From Monodelphis domestica (taxonomy: Eukaryota > Chordata > Mammalia > Didelphimorphia > Didelphidae), in NCBI RefSeq assembly GCF_027887165.1, contig NC_077229.1, positions 370,631,501 through 370,695,500 on the forward strand: a stretch of 64,000 bases of DNA, in the 5' to 3' direction. A program made the position numbers and the translations under genes. Positions 35,035 through 46,804 of this stretch are shown here, piece after piece (positions within the stretch are counted from its first letter, which is position 1; every line of letters begins with the position of its first letter). Under the pieces are notes generated by a model. The model was not told the origin of the DNA and did no database searches. It worked only from the letters and a program-made list of their open reading frames with translations.

Positions 35035-36345
35035 ATTAAATTAAAAACTTTTTGTACAAACAAAATCAATTTAGCCAAGATTAGAAGAGAACCAACAACC
35101 TGGGGGGAAATAAAACACATTTATCTGATAAAGGTCTCATTTCTCAAATATATATAAAGAAGTATGTTAAATTTACAAGAATCTAAGTTATTCCTAATTA
35201 GTAAATGATCAAAGGATCTGAATAGGCAGTTTTCAGAAAACGAAATCAAAGCTATCAATAGTAAGAAAAAAAATGTTTTAAATATCCCTTGATTAGAGAT
35301 ATGTAACTTGAAACAACTCTGATGTACCACCTCACACCTTTCTGATTGGCCCATATGATAGTAAAGGAAAATGAAATGTTGGAGGGTATGTGGCAAAATT
35401 GAGACACTAAAGCATTGCTGATGAAGTTTTGAACGGATCCAACCATTTTGGAGGGCCATTTGTAATTATGCCTATAACTGAATTCATATCCTTTGTTCTA
35501 GTATCTAGTAGTATCACTACATCCCAAAAAGATTTTAAAAAATTTCAAAGCACCCATTTGTATAAAAATATGTATAGCTGCTTTCTTTGTGGTGTCAAAG
35601 AATTGGAAACTAAAGGAATATTCCTCAATTGGACGATGACTGAAGAAATTGTGGTATATTTGTTTTGGTGAACCTATGGAATATGTGGTGGAGGGGGATG
35701 CTCCCCTCCTCTTCTACTCGCTAGCCTGAGGACATTTTTATCACCCACCCCTCTGCCCAGAAGCCTAATGGGAGTGCTTCCTCCCTCCTCTGCTTGAGGT
35801 AAGGCAGGGGGCTCACATGTGTCATGATTTGCAGTTTGGGCATTTAATCTCTAAAAGGTTCACCATCTCTGTGGTATATGATAGTGATGGAATATTATTT
35901 TGCTATAGGGAATGATGAACAGATTGATTTCAGAAAGAGCTGGAAAGAACTATGTAAACTGATGCAAAGTGAAATAAGCAGAACCAGGAGAGCATCATGC
36001 ATAGTAATTGCAATATTGTGGAATGATCAAATGTGATAGACTGTTACTAATAGCAATGCAATGATCCAGAAAAATTTTGAGGGAATTTATGAACAAGAAT
36101 GCTATCTCACTACCTGAGAAAGGACTTTTGGAGTAAGAATGCAGGTAGAAGAATAAAATTCATTACTTATTTGAGTATTTGTTTTAGAATTTGGATTTTA
36201 TAAGATTATTCACTTACAGATATGAATAATATGGAAACATGTTTTGTGTGGTAATACATGTATAACTCAGATAAAATTGCTAGCCAGATCTGGGAGAAAG
36301 GAGAGAAGAAAGGAGTGAGACAGTTTGGATTATTTAACCTCAGAA
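35035..36345 (+). mobile_element. L1 LINE, sense 3' end
   Basis: Sense L1 ORF2 tail and 3' UTR: 'ctgataaaggtctcatttct', 'caaagctatcaatagtaaga', 'gatgtaccacctcacacctt', 'ttggaaactaaaggaatatt', then after the inserted hAT-like element 'gatagtgatggaatattat', 'gatgcaaagtgaaataagca', 'gaaccaggagagcatcatgc', and the end 'taatacatgtataactcaga'. Inserted in opposite orientation among antisense L1 pieces. 5'-truncated. Confidence 0.82.
35652..35879. mobile_element. hAT-like non-autonomous DNA transposon with 8-bp TSD
   Basis: The element spans 35660-35871 (212 bp). It interrupts an L1 sentence that is continuous without it, and is flanked by TGGTATAT at 35652-35659 and 35872-35879. Reversed, the right end starts CAGAGATGGTGAACCTTTTA. 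The left end carries TTTTGGTGAACCT, so the termini share the inverted word TGGTGAACCT. An 8-bp duplication and a CAGAGATGG terminus are typical of the hAT superfamily. No transposase is present. The interior is GC-richer than the L1 host. Confidence 0.8.
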
Positions 36346-36359
36346 AACTCAAGTAGAAA

Positions 36360-36979
36360 TTTGTTTTTATAATAATTTTTAACTACTATTTGTTCTATAT
36401 CTCCCTCATTTTACTGATATATATTTCTATTCCCTATAAAGTAGCAGATACTTTTGAAAATGAAAATGACTTTTATAAAACAGTTTAAAATCTAGTACTG
36501 CTAGTTCCCTTTAATCCATATTTTTTTCACTAATGATTTATGCACATTTTATATTTATATATTCCTACGTTGAAAAATTTACTTTTAACTATCTTTTTAG
36601 TTGAATCTCTAGGATTATCCACATATACTATCATGTTTGCAAAGAAAGATAGTTTTATTTCCTCTTTTCCCATTCTGATTACTTCAATTTTCTTTCTTCA
36701 CTCATTGCTATATTTAACATTGCTAGTACTATATTAAATAATATTGATTATAATGGACATCCCTATTTCCTTCTTGATCTTACTGGGAAGAACTTCACCT
36801 AATCATTACAAATACTTGCTGATCATTTTAGGTAGGTGCTTTATATCAGCTTAGGAAAAAAGATCCTCTTATATCTATTCTTTCTGGTTGTTTATTTTTT
36901 AATAGGCATTGTATTTTATCAAAAGCTTTTTTCCCTTGTATGTATATATGTAATCATGTGGTTTTTATTACTTTTGTAA
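36360..36979 (-). mobile_element. L1 LINE, RT region (left of LTR)
   Basis: Antisense L1 RT segment: 'gctagtactatattaaataa', 'tataatggacatccctattt', 'tcttgatcttactgggaaga', 'tacttgctgatcattttagg', 'gcattgtattttatcaaaag' and 'taatcatgtggtttttatta'. Parallel text lies at 46.0-46.27 kb. It ends at the LTR at 36980. Confidence 0.72.
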
Positions 36980-37741
36980 TGTAAGGGTGAAAAAAGGGGG
37001 TTAATTATAAAAAAAAAGGTTGGACTGGATTCTATTTTAAAATAGAGTCGCCAGAAATTTAATTTATTCCAAAGAGATTTATTTACAATTTATTTACAAA
37101 AGATAATAAGAATGAAGTAGGAAATCAGAGAGAGGATAGGGTAATATATCTAGCCTAAGTACTATGTAATTTTCTCCTGGCCCCTGGCAAGGAGAGTTAG
37201 TCCTTAGCTGGTCTCTGCAAAGTCGAGGACCTGGGAAGTCTCTCTCAAGAGGTAGGTCTTTCCAGAGGCTAGTTTCTTCAGAAAATCCAGGTAGGGAGTC
37301 AGATTTTTCACTCACCACATGCCAGTCCAAAGAGAGAGATTTAAGAACAGTCTCAACAGGAACAGGGTCTCAGGTCCAGTTAGCAGATTCTTTTCCAGTC
37401 TCAACTCCAAAGAATGAAGAACTAACTCTCACAGGAAGTTGTAATTCCTTTTAAAGACACTTTCTTTTGTGTCACTTCCTGTGTCTTCCTCCACTTTTTA
37501 CATGGACAAATAATAGTCTAAAGCCTTACTTAGGACTGCCCAGGAGGCAGTCAGTCAATTCTGATTCATCACTCACTATGGCACACGTGGGTCACAGACC
37601 TCCCACTTAATGATTAAGTGGGATGTTTACACTTTTGGTGATTAGATGTAAAAATGGGCAGGGGTCACATTATCATCTTCACAATCTGGGAGATTTAATT
37701 TCATTTTCACATTTAGGGGAGAGTTAAATGTAATCTTTACA
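36980..37741 (-). mobile_element. Solo LTR, endogenous retrovirus (family B)
   Basis: About 762 bp from TGTAAGGGTG to ATCTTTACA, antisense. It is collinear with the LTRs at 50361 and 22876: 'aaggttggactggatt', 'ccaaagagatttatttacaa', 'atcagagagaggatagggta', 'cacaggaagttgtaatt' and 'gtgggatgtttacactttt'. Flanks are GTAA on the left and GTAC on the right, a 3-of-4 match to a 4-bp duplication. Solo, with no internal region. Confidence 0.85.
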
Positions 37742-38430
37742 GTACAGGAAATTTTGTTGGTACTTTTTCCTATAGAAAATCATCCCTTCATTTCTTCATT
37801 AATTTTGCTTGGTCACAATGTGATATAATGTTGTTGTCTCCTCTGCTGATATTTTATTTAGGATTTTCGCATCCATATACTTTCTTATAATATAATGGCT
37901 AAGCTTTTTAAAAAAATCATGACTGTATGACATCCAATATTTTAATGTATCTCTTCTTCTTTTGTTTTTCTAGTTCAGTTGTTTTTACTTTGATATATTT
38001 CAATGTTTTTCTATTATTTTGACAGTTTTTCTTAATGTTTCATGAAGTCATTAGACTCCACTTGACCAATTTTAATTTTTAAGGTTTATCTTATTTAGTT
38101 TTGTACCTCTTTTATCATTTTTCCAATTCTGATTTTAAGGAGTTATTTTCATTAGTTTTTAATATACCTCTTTTTAGCAAACTTTTAATTCTCTGTTCAT
38201 AATATTCTAACATTGCTCTCACTTATTTTACTGATTTTTCTTCTGTGGTTTTTCAGATTATTTTTTGTCTTTCTATAAGTTGTCTAAGAAAATGTTTTCA
38301 GTATTGCATTTTACTTTCAGAATTTGAATACAGATGTCTTTAAGTCATTGTCATCTTCAAAGTCTGACCCTGGCATTTATAATTTATAGATCCTGTAATT
38401 CACATCAATTAAAGCTCAGAAACTGCTTCC
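37742..38430 (-). mobile_element. Probable L1 LINE 5' portion (right of LTR)
   Basis: T-rich sequence whose style ('ttctagttcagttgttttta', 'ccaattctgattttaaggag') resembles antisense L1 ORF1/5' region. It is not the direct continuation of the RT segment left of the LTR, so material is missing or this is a separate copy. Positions 38330-38425 share several words with 55800-55920. Confidence 0.42.
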
Positions 38431-39499
38431 ACATATTTGTTTTTCTTTTAAAATTGTAAATCCTAGATGGACTGAGGTTCAGACACTTAGCTCCTGTACT
38501 CCTGAAAGAGATCCCATGAGGGAGAACCCCAAAGATGCCTATCTCTGACACAGGTAAGTTACCCTTTGATTAAGGAGTCAACCAATTTCTAGAATTCTTG
38601 TTATAGGTACTTCATTTTAATCATAAAATATTTTAGTTGAATTGTATTTTACTCCTAGGAACTAGGTGGGCTTGATGGCTATTGGATTCTCAGCTTTTAT
38701 TTTGATGGAATTGAAGTTCCTTCTGTTACCAGTAGTTTTGTGGGGGTTTAAGAAATAATTCCATCAAAAATTTAGGGTTCTGTACAGAATCACAATGGGG
38801 TATGAAGATTTACTTAGGGTTCTGTGAACTATCACAAATTCTATGAAAGTAGGGTCATTTGTCTTGGTTTCTGTACCTTGTGACAATAGTTCCTAGATTT
38901 ATTTATTTTTCTTTTGCTTTAAAGGATTGACTATCTGTGCAGTCATAAGAGATTTATAACTCCTTTCTTGACCAGGCTCTAGGCATGTGCTTGGAGCTGG
39001 AATGGTTATAATTGCTCTGTTTTTATGTCTGTTGGTGTCTGTCTCTAGAGTGATTTGATTTTAAAACTTATTTTTTTAAAATGTACAATTTTTCAGAATA
39101 AATTAATCAATCAAAGAATTGAGTAGAGCAAAACAAAAGAATCTATAGAGACTATGTTTAAGAATTATAATATAGTTATATCAAAAAGTTTCACAGTTAG
39201 CATTGCAGCCTGCTCCCTTCTTGCTTACATGTCCTTCACTTCCTCTAGGATATAATACAATAGCATAGACTTTTCCCTTTAAGAGACACAGTCCACAGGG
39301 AGAATAGGTTTGTGAAAACCCCTGTATTACCATCTTAGCCCCTCAGACTTGGCCATATAGCAGAAAAAAATGTCCCTAAATTAGATGAGATTCTTAATAC
39401 AATTATTAACTAGTTCCAAGTCATTTTTAGACATTTTTATCTTAACTAGGAAAATGTCACTGAAAAGAATGTTAGCATTTCCTCTGACTGGGCTCTTTG
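38431..39499. other. Unassigned DNA
   Basis: No gene is recognised. Two near-identical phrases ('tagggttctgtacagaatca' at about 38774 and 'tagggttctgtgaactatca' at about 38815) suggest a small local duplication of about 40 bp. Confidence 0.42.
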
Positions 39500-39724
39500 C
39501 CAATTCATATTTTTTTTAAACCCCTACCTTCCATCTTGGAGTCAATACTGTGTATTGGCTCCAAGGCAGAAGAGTGGTAAGGGCTAGGCAATGGGTGTCA
39601 AGTGACTTGCCCAGGGTCACACAGCTGGGAAATGTCTGAGGCCAGATTTGAACCTAGGACCTTCCATCTCTAGGCCTGACTTTCCATCCACTGAGCTACC
39701 CAGCTGCCCCCTCCAATTCATATT
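39500..39724 (-). mobile_element. Marsupial tRNA-derived SINE with 12-bp TSD
   Basis: The SINE occupies 39512-39712, flanked by CCAATTCATATT on both sides (39500-39511 and 39713-39724, identical). The plus strand starts with a T-rich tail, then 'accttccatcttggagtcaa', 'ggcagaagagtggtaagggc', 'caagtgacttgcccagggtc', 'acacagctgggaaatgtctg', and ends 'gctacccagctgcccc', the inverted tRNA-like head. Complete copy. The exact duplication indicates a comparatively young insertion. The family resembles the marsupial SINEs mobilised by an RTE-type LINE (name from memory). Confidence 0.92.
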
Positions 39725-42700
39725 AAGAGACTCTTATCTCATACTTCTACCATCAGTCTGATCAGGTCAGGGAGGAATTTTAAACTTATTAAACATAAAA
39801 ATGGCTATTTGTTTATTTTTTTTCTATCTCCCTTTACCAATCTGGCCACATTGCAATGGGGCCAAGAAAAAAAAACAACTATTAAAATAACTAGAAACTA
39901 AGATTTTGACAAAGAGAAATACCTTGATTAATCCATTACAAATGTCTAAATTATGTCTGTTTCAAAATAATGAGTGTATAATTTAACAGTTAATTGTTCT
40001 AAGTTTGTTTATTGAGATTGGTTTTTAAAGTGACAAATCTTAAGCCTGAATTGTGCTGTTAATGTTTGTTTAGAGTTTGGTTCTTAGAACACTTTCAAGT
40101 TCTGGATATGGAAGTTATAATTCAGGGTTCCCAAGTTGTCTAAAGAGATGTTTTATTTCCATAATTTTTTTCAGGCTTTGAGATTTTACTATAATCTTGA
40201 TGAATCATTCAAAAGTATTCTTATTTTAAGCACATTTTATCTCTATAAATGAATAAAACTGTAAGGAAAATGTGTGTTGATCCTATTACATGAAAGATTG
40301 AATTGAAATGTTATAATGATGACACAGTTTTTCATGTAGAGTGAATAGAAAAATCTGGTAGATAAAAAGCTCAAGTTTCTATGTTTGAAAGTTTAAACAA
40401 GTTATAATAAATTGATGGATAGCAGAAAATTAATTGAAATATAAAGTCTATATCAACATGGTATTAACTACAACATATATGAGTTTAAACAGTTAGATAT
40501 ATCATGAATGGTTTCCATCCAGGTAAAATAAAATTAGACTTGATTGACATTTTCAAAAAACTTTTAAAATGCTTCTTTAATTTGAATCTCTGCTTACTAA
40601 AATAACTAGATTGCTGATCATATATTTTATTAAAAGTACAAAAATTCAATAATCTTTAATATTGGAAATTACCATCTTTGTAAAAAGAAGAGGCAATTAA
40701 GTACTAAAGTTTTTCAGTCAAGAAAAAGGGTGTTCACAAATTTCTTTATATACTTAAATACCAGGGGGAAAAGGAAAGTATTAAATAAGTAAATTTAAGA
40801 TAGAAAATCTATCAGTTAATTTGGAATGCTCTTAAAATGTATACTTTTAGAATAAGAATGTTTTCATTGATTGGATGTAAAAATCATATAGTGAACAATT
40901 TTTTCTATGTTCTCAATGAGATTAGTATAAATTACATGCATTATGGCTTTTGTTTAATTATGTAATCTTACAAGACACTATCTTATTTTTACAGTGGTAC
41001 CATGATTTGAATTGATTCTTGACATGAATTTCAAAAATCATCTGGAGAGATATATGGTTTAAATGGCAACTTAAAAAAATATTGATTCCTTTGCATTATA
41101 TTGATAAATAGTTAAATTGATACTTAGTGGAGTACAGATTATTTGGAATAATAGGTGATGAAATAAAATTGAAGAAGGTACAAGGAGAGATGGATCTGAA
41201 TATGGAAGAAACAAGTAATGTAACTTTTTAAGTATTATTAACCCAGTGTCCAAAGGAGGGAAATAGAGATTATGTAACTTTTTAGGGAACATTTTAAATA
41301 TGTAGAAATGAGAAGAGTAAAGAAGGTTAAAGAAAGTTGTAATATATTTTATATTAACAATGTAAACAGAGGGTTTGAAGGTAAAGTGTTTGAATGATTT
41401 CATCCTAATAACTTCAAGCCCTTGATAATTTATTTTAAATGAAACTAAGAGCATTAGTCCATCTCCCAGTGTGACAGTTTTATGTTTAACCAACTAGAAA
41501 ATGAAGCCATCATCAATTATAGAGACATGTTTGGAGACAGTGCCAGTGAGAATCAAAAACAAAGCAAACCTTCAAACTTCCACAGTTTTATTAATCTTTT
41601 TTCAAGTTCACAGAAAGAGAAAATTTATAAAGTATAAAACAACTAAAAATCGACTTGAATTTTGATTGGAACCTTTTTATGTTAATGAGTCTCACTTGCT
41701 ATAAAGTATATGAGTTTTCTACTCATTTTGTAATTTGTTTAAAGAATTTAAGAGCTTTCTTGTTTCCCCAACAGGTCTTTTAAGTGAAGGCAGGACCAAT
41801 CTATGCCTCTTTGAGAATTCCCAGATAGATAGATATAATTGGGGTAAATACTATTAGTGAGGTCCATTATAGAGTGATGAGACCCAACCAGGAATAAAAA
41901 AAAAATGAAATGAGAGATTAAAGAAAATAAAGGACAAGTAATTACTATGTGCAAAACTTAAAAGGGAAAACCTTTTCATTTGTATGTCCGGAAGGCTTCT
42001 TGAAAACATTTTTACATGCAGTCATCTGCCTTGGGTTATAGAATTTCTAAACAATGAAATTAGATTCTTGCAAATTTACAAGTGTGTTCATAAAACAGAA
42101 ATGATTTTTAATAATTGATTTTCATGCCAAGATGAGTTTTATCTTAAAAAGAGAAGAAAATAAAGTGAAAAATGCTAAATGAAATATCTTTATGACTGAG
42201 TCCTGGGAATTTTTTGTTATTATTACAACTCCATGAGAGCAAGAATAATTGTATTTAGCTATAAAATGTAGTTAGTGAAACTTGCCATTTGAGATAAAAG
42301 TTCTTGGGATTGTAACTAATGTTGTTTTAAGTTTTGAATTAAGTTACAGTTTTCTGATAGATCACTGATCATTAAGTCAGTGACCTACCATTCAAGAGAG
42401 AAGGTGCAAGTTTCTAAGAAAGTGTGATCCGGATCTGTGACAGGTAGAGAGATCTTTACATGTTAAAAATTCAGCAAGTTGAAGGTATGACCCTCTTGAC
42501 TCAGTTTGTCAATTATTTTATTTCCTTTTGAATAAGAATGTTCCCACCCCCCACACCATTATTCCTGAGTTGGCCTATCAGGTGGAATTGTAAGCAATTG
42601 AATGTATTTGACTACAGATGCCACCATTTCATATACACAGTTTTCTGTGTATGTTCAGAAATTAATTATTTAAGTGTTTCTGCACACCCTATCCCAAGTT

Positions 42701-42872
42701 CCCATTTCATTTGGAATTAAGTCAGTCTCTTTGTAAGTAAATACATTTGTATGATCATTAAAAATAGGAGTGGATAAATTATACCTACAAATGTATTATT
42801 ATTTATTTTAATATGCCTAACATTATAAGGAGTTTTCTTATTTTCATTGTCCTTTTAAGAGCAGAATTTTTA
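39725..42872. other. Unassigned AT-rich DNA
   Basis: About 3.1 kb with no recognised gene, RNA or repeat. It includes the longest open frame of the window (minus strand, 41071-41493, 140 codons), which is Phe/Ile/Leu/Lys-rich, lies in AT-rich sequence and shows no domain I recognise. Confidence 0.45.
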
Positions 42873-43405
42873 TGTTAGAGGGAGTTTATTAATATCACTT
42901 GATCTCTTTAAGAGACAGTAACAGACAGATTTGCCCTCTGTCTCTTTAAGAGACCAACTATAAAAAAGGAATCAGTTAAGAAATAACTCCATTCTCTCTG
43001 GTTTCAGAGAGAGCAGAGGCTGTGTCAGTGTTTCTCTGTCAAGAGGATCTGACAGTTGATTTCTGACAGTTTGTTTCCAGATACTGGATTAACAAGTTTG
43101 GAGAAGATAAAGAATTATTGATTTAGATTAGGCAGATAGATAGAGAATTTAATTTTAGATAGTCATCGTAAGCTAATTAGGCCTGCTTTTGCAGGCAAGA
43201 AGATGCTGTCCAAGAAGGCAGTTAGATTTAGGGTTTCTTAGAGATTTTAGTATAGGGTTTAATTTTTAAGCAGAATTATACAATATAAGAGCTATAATCC
43301 CCTCTTTCCTACCCCAACTCTCTTCTGAATAAATAAGTTTGGTGATTTACCAAACTGATCTCTATAACTTTCATCAAACTCCCACCAATATTTTCACCCA
43401 CAACA
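42873..43405 (+). mobile_element. Probable solo LTR, unclassified family
   Basis: About 530 bp, opening TGTTAGAGGG and closing CACCCACAACA. It holds a 14-bp direct repeat TCTCTTTAAGAGAC (42903-42916 and 42941-42954), a TATA-like 'aactataaaaaagg' just after it, and a 'tgaataaataag' signal near 43326. This layout (U3 repeats, TATA box, poly(A) signal, TG..CA ends) fits a plus-strand LTR. No clear target duplication and no internal region. Fossil, solo. Confidence 0.62.
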
Positions 43406-43740
43406 ATTCACCATGGTCATTAGTATGGTTACTGTTTATACCCTAACATCATCTAATACTCCTAAAGAAAATGGAAATAATTGAAATTGAAATTTTTGTA
43501 AATGCAAAAAAATTAGAGTATTTTGTTTGTCAAATATAAATGATTCTAATGGGCCATATAAAATCCTAAAATTTCTGAATTTTAAATGCATTGATAGTTC
43601 TTGATAATTCTATTAATAATGAGATTAAGGCACCAAGATTTTGGATGATTTTGACCACCTCAATTAATAATATAAGAAATATTATTTGAAAAGTTATACT
43701 AATTTATATTGAGATCTGTTTTGTAAAAGATTTTAGCAGA
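43406..43740. other. Unassigned AT-rich DNA
   Basis: Nothing recognised. Confidence 0.4.
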
Positions 43741-44714
43741 AACATCTAAATGATCCCTATGAACAACTAGAAACCAAAGAAGCAAATCTACTTAAGAGAA
43801 GTCCTGACCCTGAATGTCCAAGAAAAGATATTTTTGGAGTGCCAACAACTACATGGAACATCTTCCTATGAAATGACATAAAGTTCTTTGTGGGGGGATG
43901 GTATAAGAGATCTGAAGCTTTCCCAGAAATAGAACATAAACATCTCTTAGAAGCTTATGAAAAACACTTTGACCAAGAGCAGCAGTGCTTCTATGTGAGA
44001 CATTTGGGCCTTGCCAGCAATCTCAGGCAATCATGGCTCCTCTTCTCAGTAGGTCTAATTTGTCCTAGGTATCTCCATATAGCCATACTGCATCAAGGAA
44101 TATAAGTTCTTCACCCCTTATTATTGCTCCCAATTCCAAATCTGGGCATGTGACAACTTTTTGACCTCAAGATGCTGCCAAGCCAATAGTAGAGCACCCC
44201 ATGTACACCCTTGAAATTCCAAGACCTAGAGCAAGCCTACAGTGAGGCCACAAGTCCTAGTGCATTGTTGACAAAAATTTTTGAGATTCCATGCCCAAAA
44301 TGCACCTTCAAACTGCCTGTGAGCCCCCTGCATTATCCTAGAGCAGAGGGAGGAAACACTCAAATTGAGCTGCTATACAGAGGGTGTGGGACATGTGAAA
44401 TTTTTCCTTAGGCATGATGAAGAGGGAGAATGTAGCAGCGCCCTCTGCAATGCCAGAATATGCATGCCACACCTTTGCCAACACAGTCCTAGTGCAAGGT
44501 AGTAAATGTCACCTTGCCTCTTCAAGCCTAAGGAAGGCCAAGAGCTCATGTCCATGCCTCTGATGAGGGTCCAAGCTTGGTTACTTGATAGTCCACAGTG
44601 CAGAGAACTAGCATAAGCCCATAGTGAGGTTCAGAGCCTTTGCCCAAGCTGTCTGTGAAGACCTGACCAGCCTGACTCAGGGCAAAACATTCCTTTCCTG
44701 GCTGCTACTAGACT
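43741..44714. other. GC-richer unclassified block
   Basis: About 1 kb, markedly less AT-rich than its surroundings, ending at the truncated 3' side of the antisense L1. One plus-strand frame (43749-44105) is open apart from one stop and has a charged, protein-like stretch (EIEHKHLLEAYEKHFDQEQQ near 43930-43985). I recognise no family and chance is possible. Short words recur inside (TCCTAGTGCA at 44255 and 44487; 'aagcc(t/c)a(c/t)agtgagg' at about 44233 and 44615), hinting at a decayed internal repeat. It could be an old repeat consensus I do not know. Confidence 0.35.
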
Positions 44715-46727
44715 AAGGAGAGTGCGGTGGTATTTCAGAGTTATTTTGATTTGCATTTCTGTAATTATGAGAGATTTAGGATACTTTTTCAAGTGCTTAT
44801 TGATAGTTTTTATTTCTTTTGCTGAGAACTGTCTATTCATGTCCCTTACCCATTCGTCAGTTGGAGAATGTCTTAATATTTTTTGTATAATTGATTTAGT
44901 TCCTTATAGGTTTGAGAAATTAGACCTTTTTCAGAGGTTTTTGTTATATTTTTTCCCAATTTGTTGCTTCCCTTCTAATTTTGGTTGCATTGGCTTTGTT
45001 TGTACAAAACTTTTTTAATTTTAAATAATCAAAATTATTCATTTTACATTTTGTAATATTCTCTATCTCTTGTGTGGTCTTACATTCTTTATTTTCTCAT
45101 AGATCTGATAGGTAAACTATTCTATGTTCACCTAATTTACTCATAGTTTCCTTCTTTATATGTAAATAGTTAACCCATTCTGAATTTATCTTGGAGTAGG
45201 GCTTGAGATGTTCATGTAAACCTAATATTTCCCATTTTATTTTCCAATTTCCCAGCAGTTTTTGTCAAATAGTGGGTTTATGTCCCCAAAGCTAGGATCT
45301 TTGGGTTTATCGTACACTATCTTTCTGAGGTAATTTAACCCAATTCCATTCCAATGACCCACCCTTCTGTCTCTTAGCCAGTACCATATTGTTTTGATGA
45401 CCACTCCTTTATGTACATTTTAAGTTATGCTATCACTAGGCCCTATCCTTCACTTTTTTCTTTAGTTTCCTTGATATTATTGATCTTTTGTTCTTCCAGA
45501 TGAACTTTATGTTTTTTTTTTTCTAATTCAGTAAAAAGGTTCCTTGTAAGTTTGGTAGGTATGGCATTGAATAAGTAAATTAATTTGAGTAGGATTGCCA
45601 TTTTTATTATATTAGCTTATCCTACCCACAAACAATTATTGTTTTTCCAATTGTTTAGATGGAGGTTTAATTGTATGGAAGGGTTTTATAATTGTGTTCA
45701 TATAAATCCTATGTTTGTCTTGACAAATTGATTCCTAAATATTTTATACTTTCTAGAGTGGTTTTAAGTGGAATTTCTCTTTCTAATTCTTGCTGCTGAG
45801 ATGTGTTGGAAATATCTAGAAATGCTGATTATTTATGTGGGTTTATTTTGTATCCTGCTACTTTGCTAAAGTTGTTGATTATTTCCACTAGTTTTTTAGT
45901 TTATTCTCTAGGATTCTTTAAGTAGACCATCATATCATTTGCAGAATGGTAGCTTGGTCTCCTCATTGCCTATTTTAATATCTTCATTTTTTTTCTTCTC
46001 TGATTGCTACTGGTAGTGTTTCTAGCACAATGTTAAATAATAGAGGTGATAATGAGCATCCAAATTTCACTCCTGATCTTATTGGGAAGGCTTCTAATTT
46101 ATTCCCAATGTAGATGTTGCTTGCTGATGGTTTTAGATAGATACTGTTTATTATTTTTAAGAAAGACCCTTCTATTCCTATGCTTTCTAGTGTTTTCAAA
46201 TAGGAATGTGTGATGTATGTTGTCAAAAGCTTTTTCTGCATCTTTTGAGATAATCATGTGATTTCTGTTGGTTTGGTTGTTGATATGGCCAATTATGTGG
46301 ATGGTTGTTCTAATATTAAACCATCCTTGCATTCCTTATATGAATCCTATTTGATCATAGTGAATAATCCTCGTGATCCCTTGCTGGAGTCTTTTTGCTA
46401 GTGTTTTATTTAAAAATTTTGCATCTATATTCATTAAAGAAATTGGTCTGTAGTTTTCTTTCTTGGTTTTTGGTCAGGCTGACTTTAGATTCAGTATCAT
46501 ATTTGTTTCATAAAAGAAATTTGGCAAAACTTATTTGATTATTTTGTCAAATAATTTGTATAGTATTGGCTACGGTATAGTTGTTCTTTGAATGTTTGAT
46601 AGAATTCACTTGTGGAACCATCTTGTCCTGCAGATTTTTTTCATAGGGAGGTCCTTGATGCTTATTCACTTTATTTTTCTGAGACAGGATTTTTTACATA
46701 TTGTATTTCCTCTTGTTTTATTCTAGG

Positions 46728-46732
<5 letters not shown>

Positions 46733-46801
<69 letters not shown>
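46733..46801. repeat. (TA)n microsatellite inside L1
   Basis: About 34 TA units in the ORF2 region of the antisense L1, replacing or expanding an AT-rich codon stretch. Confidence 0.95.

Positions 46802-46804
<3 letters not shown>

Noticed and set aside
39512-39712. tRNA-like promoter boxes that could suggest a tRNA gene
   Set aside because: The boxes belong to a SINE with a tail and target duplication, and no cloverleaf with acceptor stem is formed. The same holds for the copies at 47.8, 56.7 and 58.8 kb.
41071-41493. Longest open frame in the window, 140 codons on the minus strand
   Set aside because: Composition is Phe/Ile/Leu/Lys-rich as expected from AT-rich DNA. No domain, signal or splice context is visible, and at this base composition one such frame in 64 kb is not surprising.
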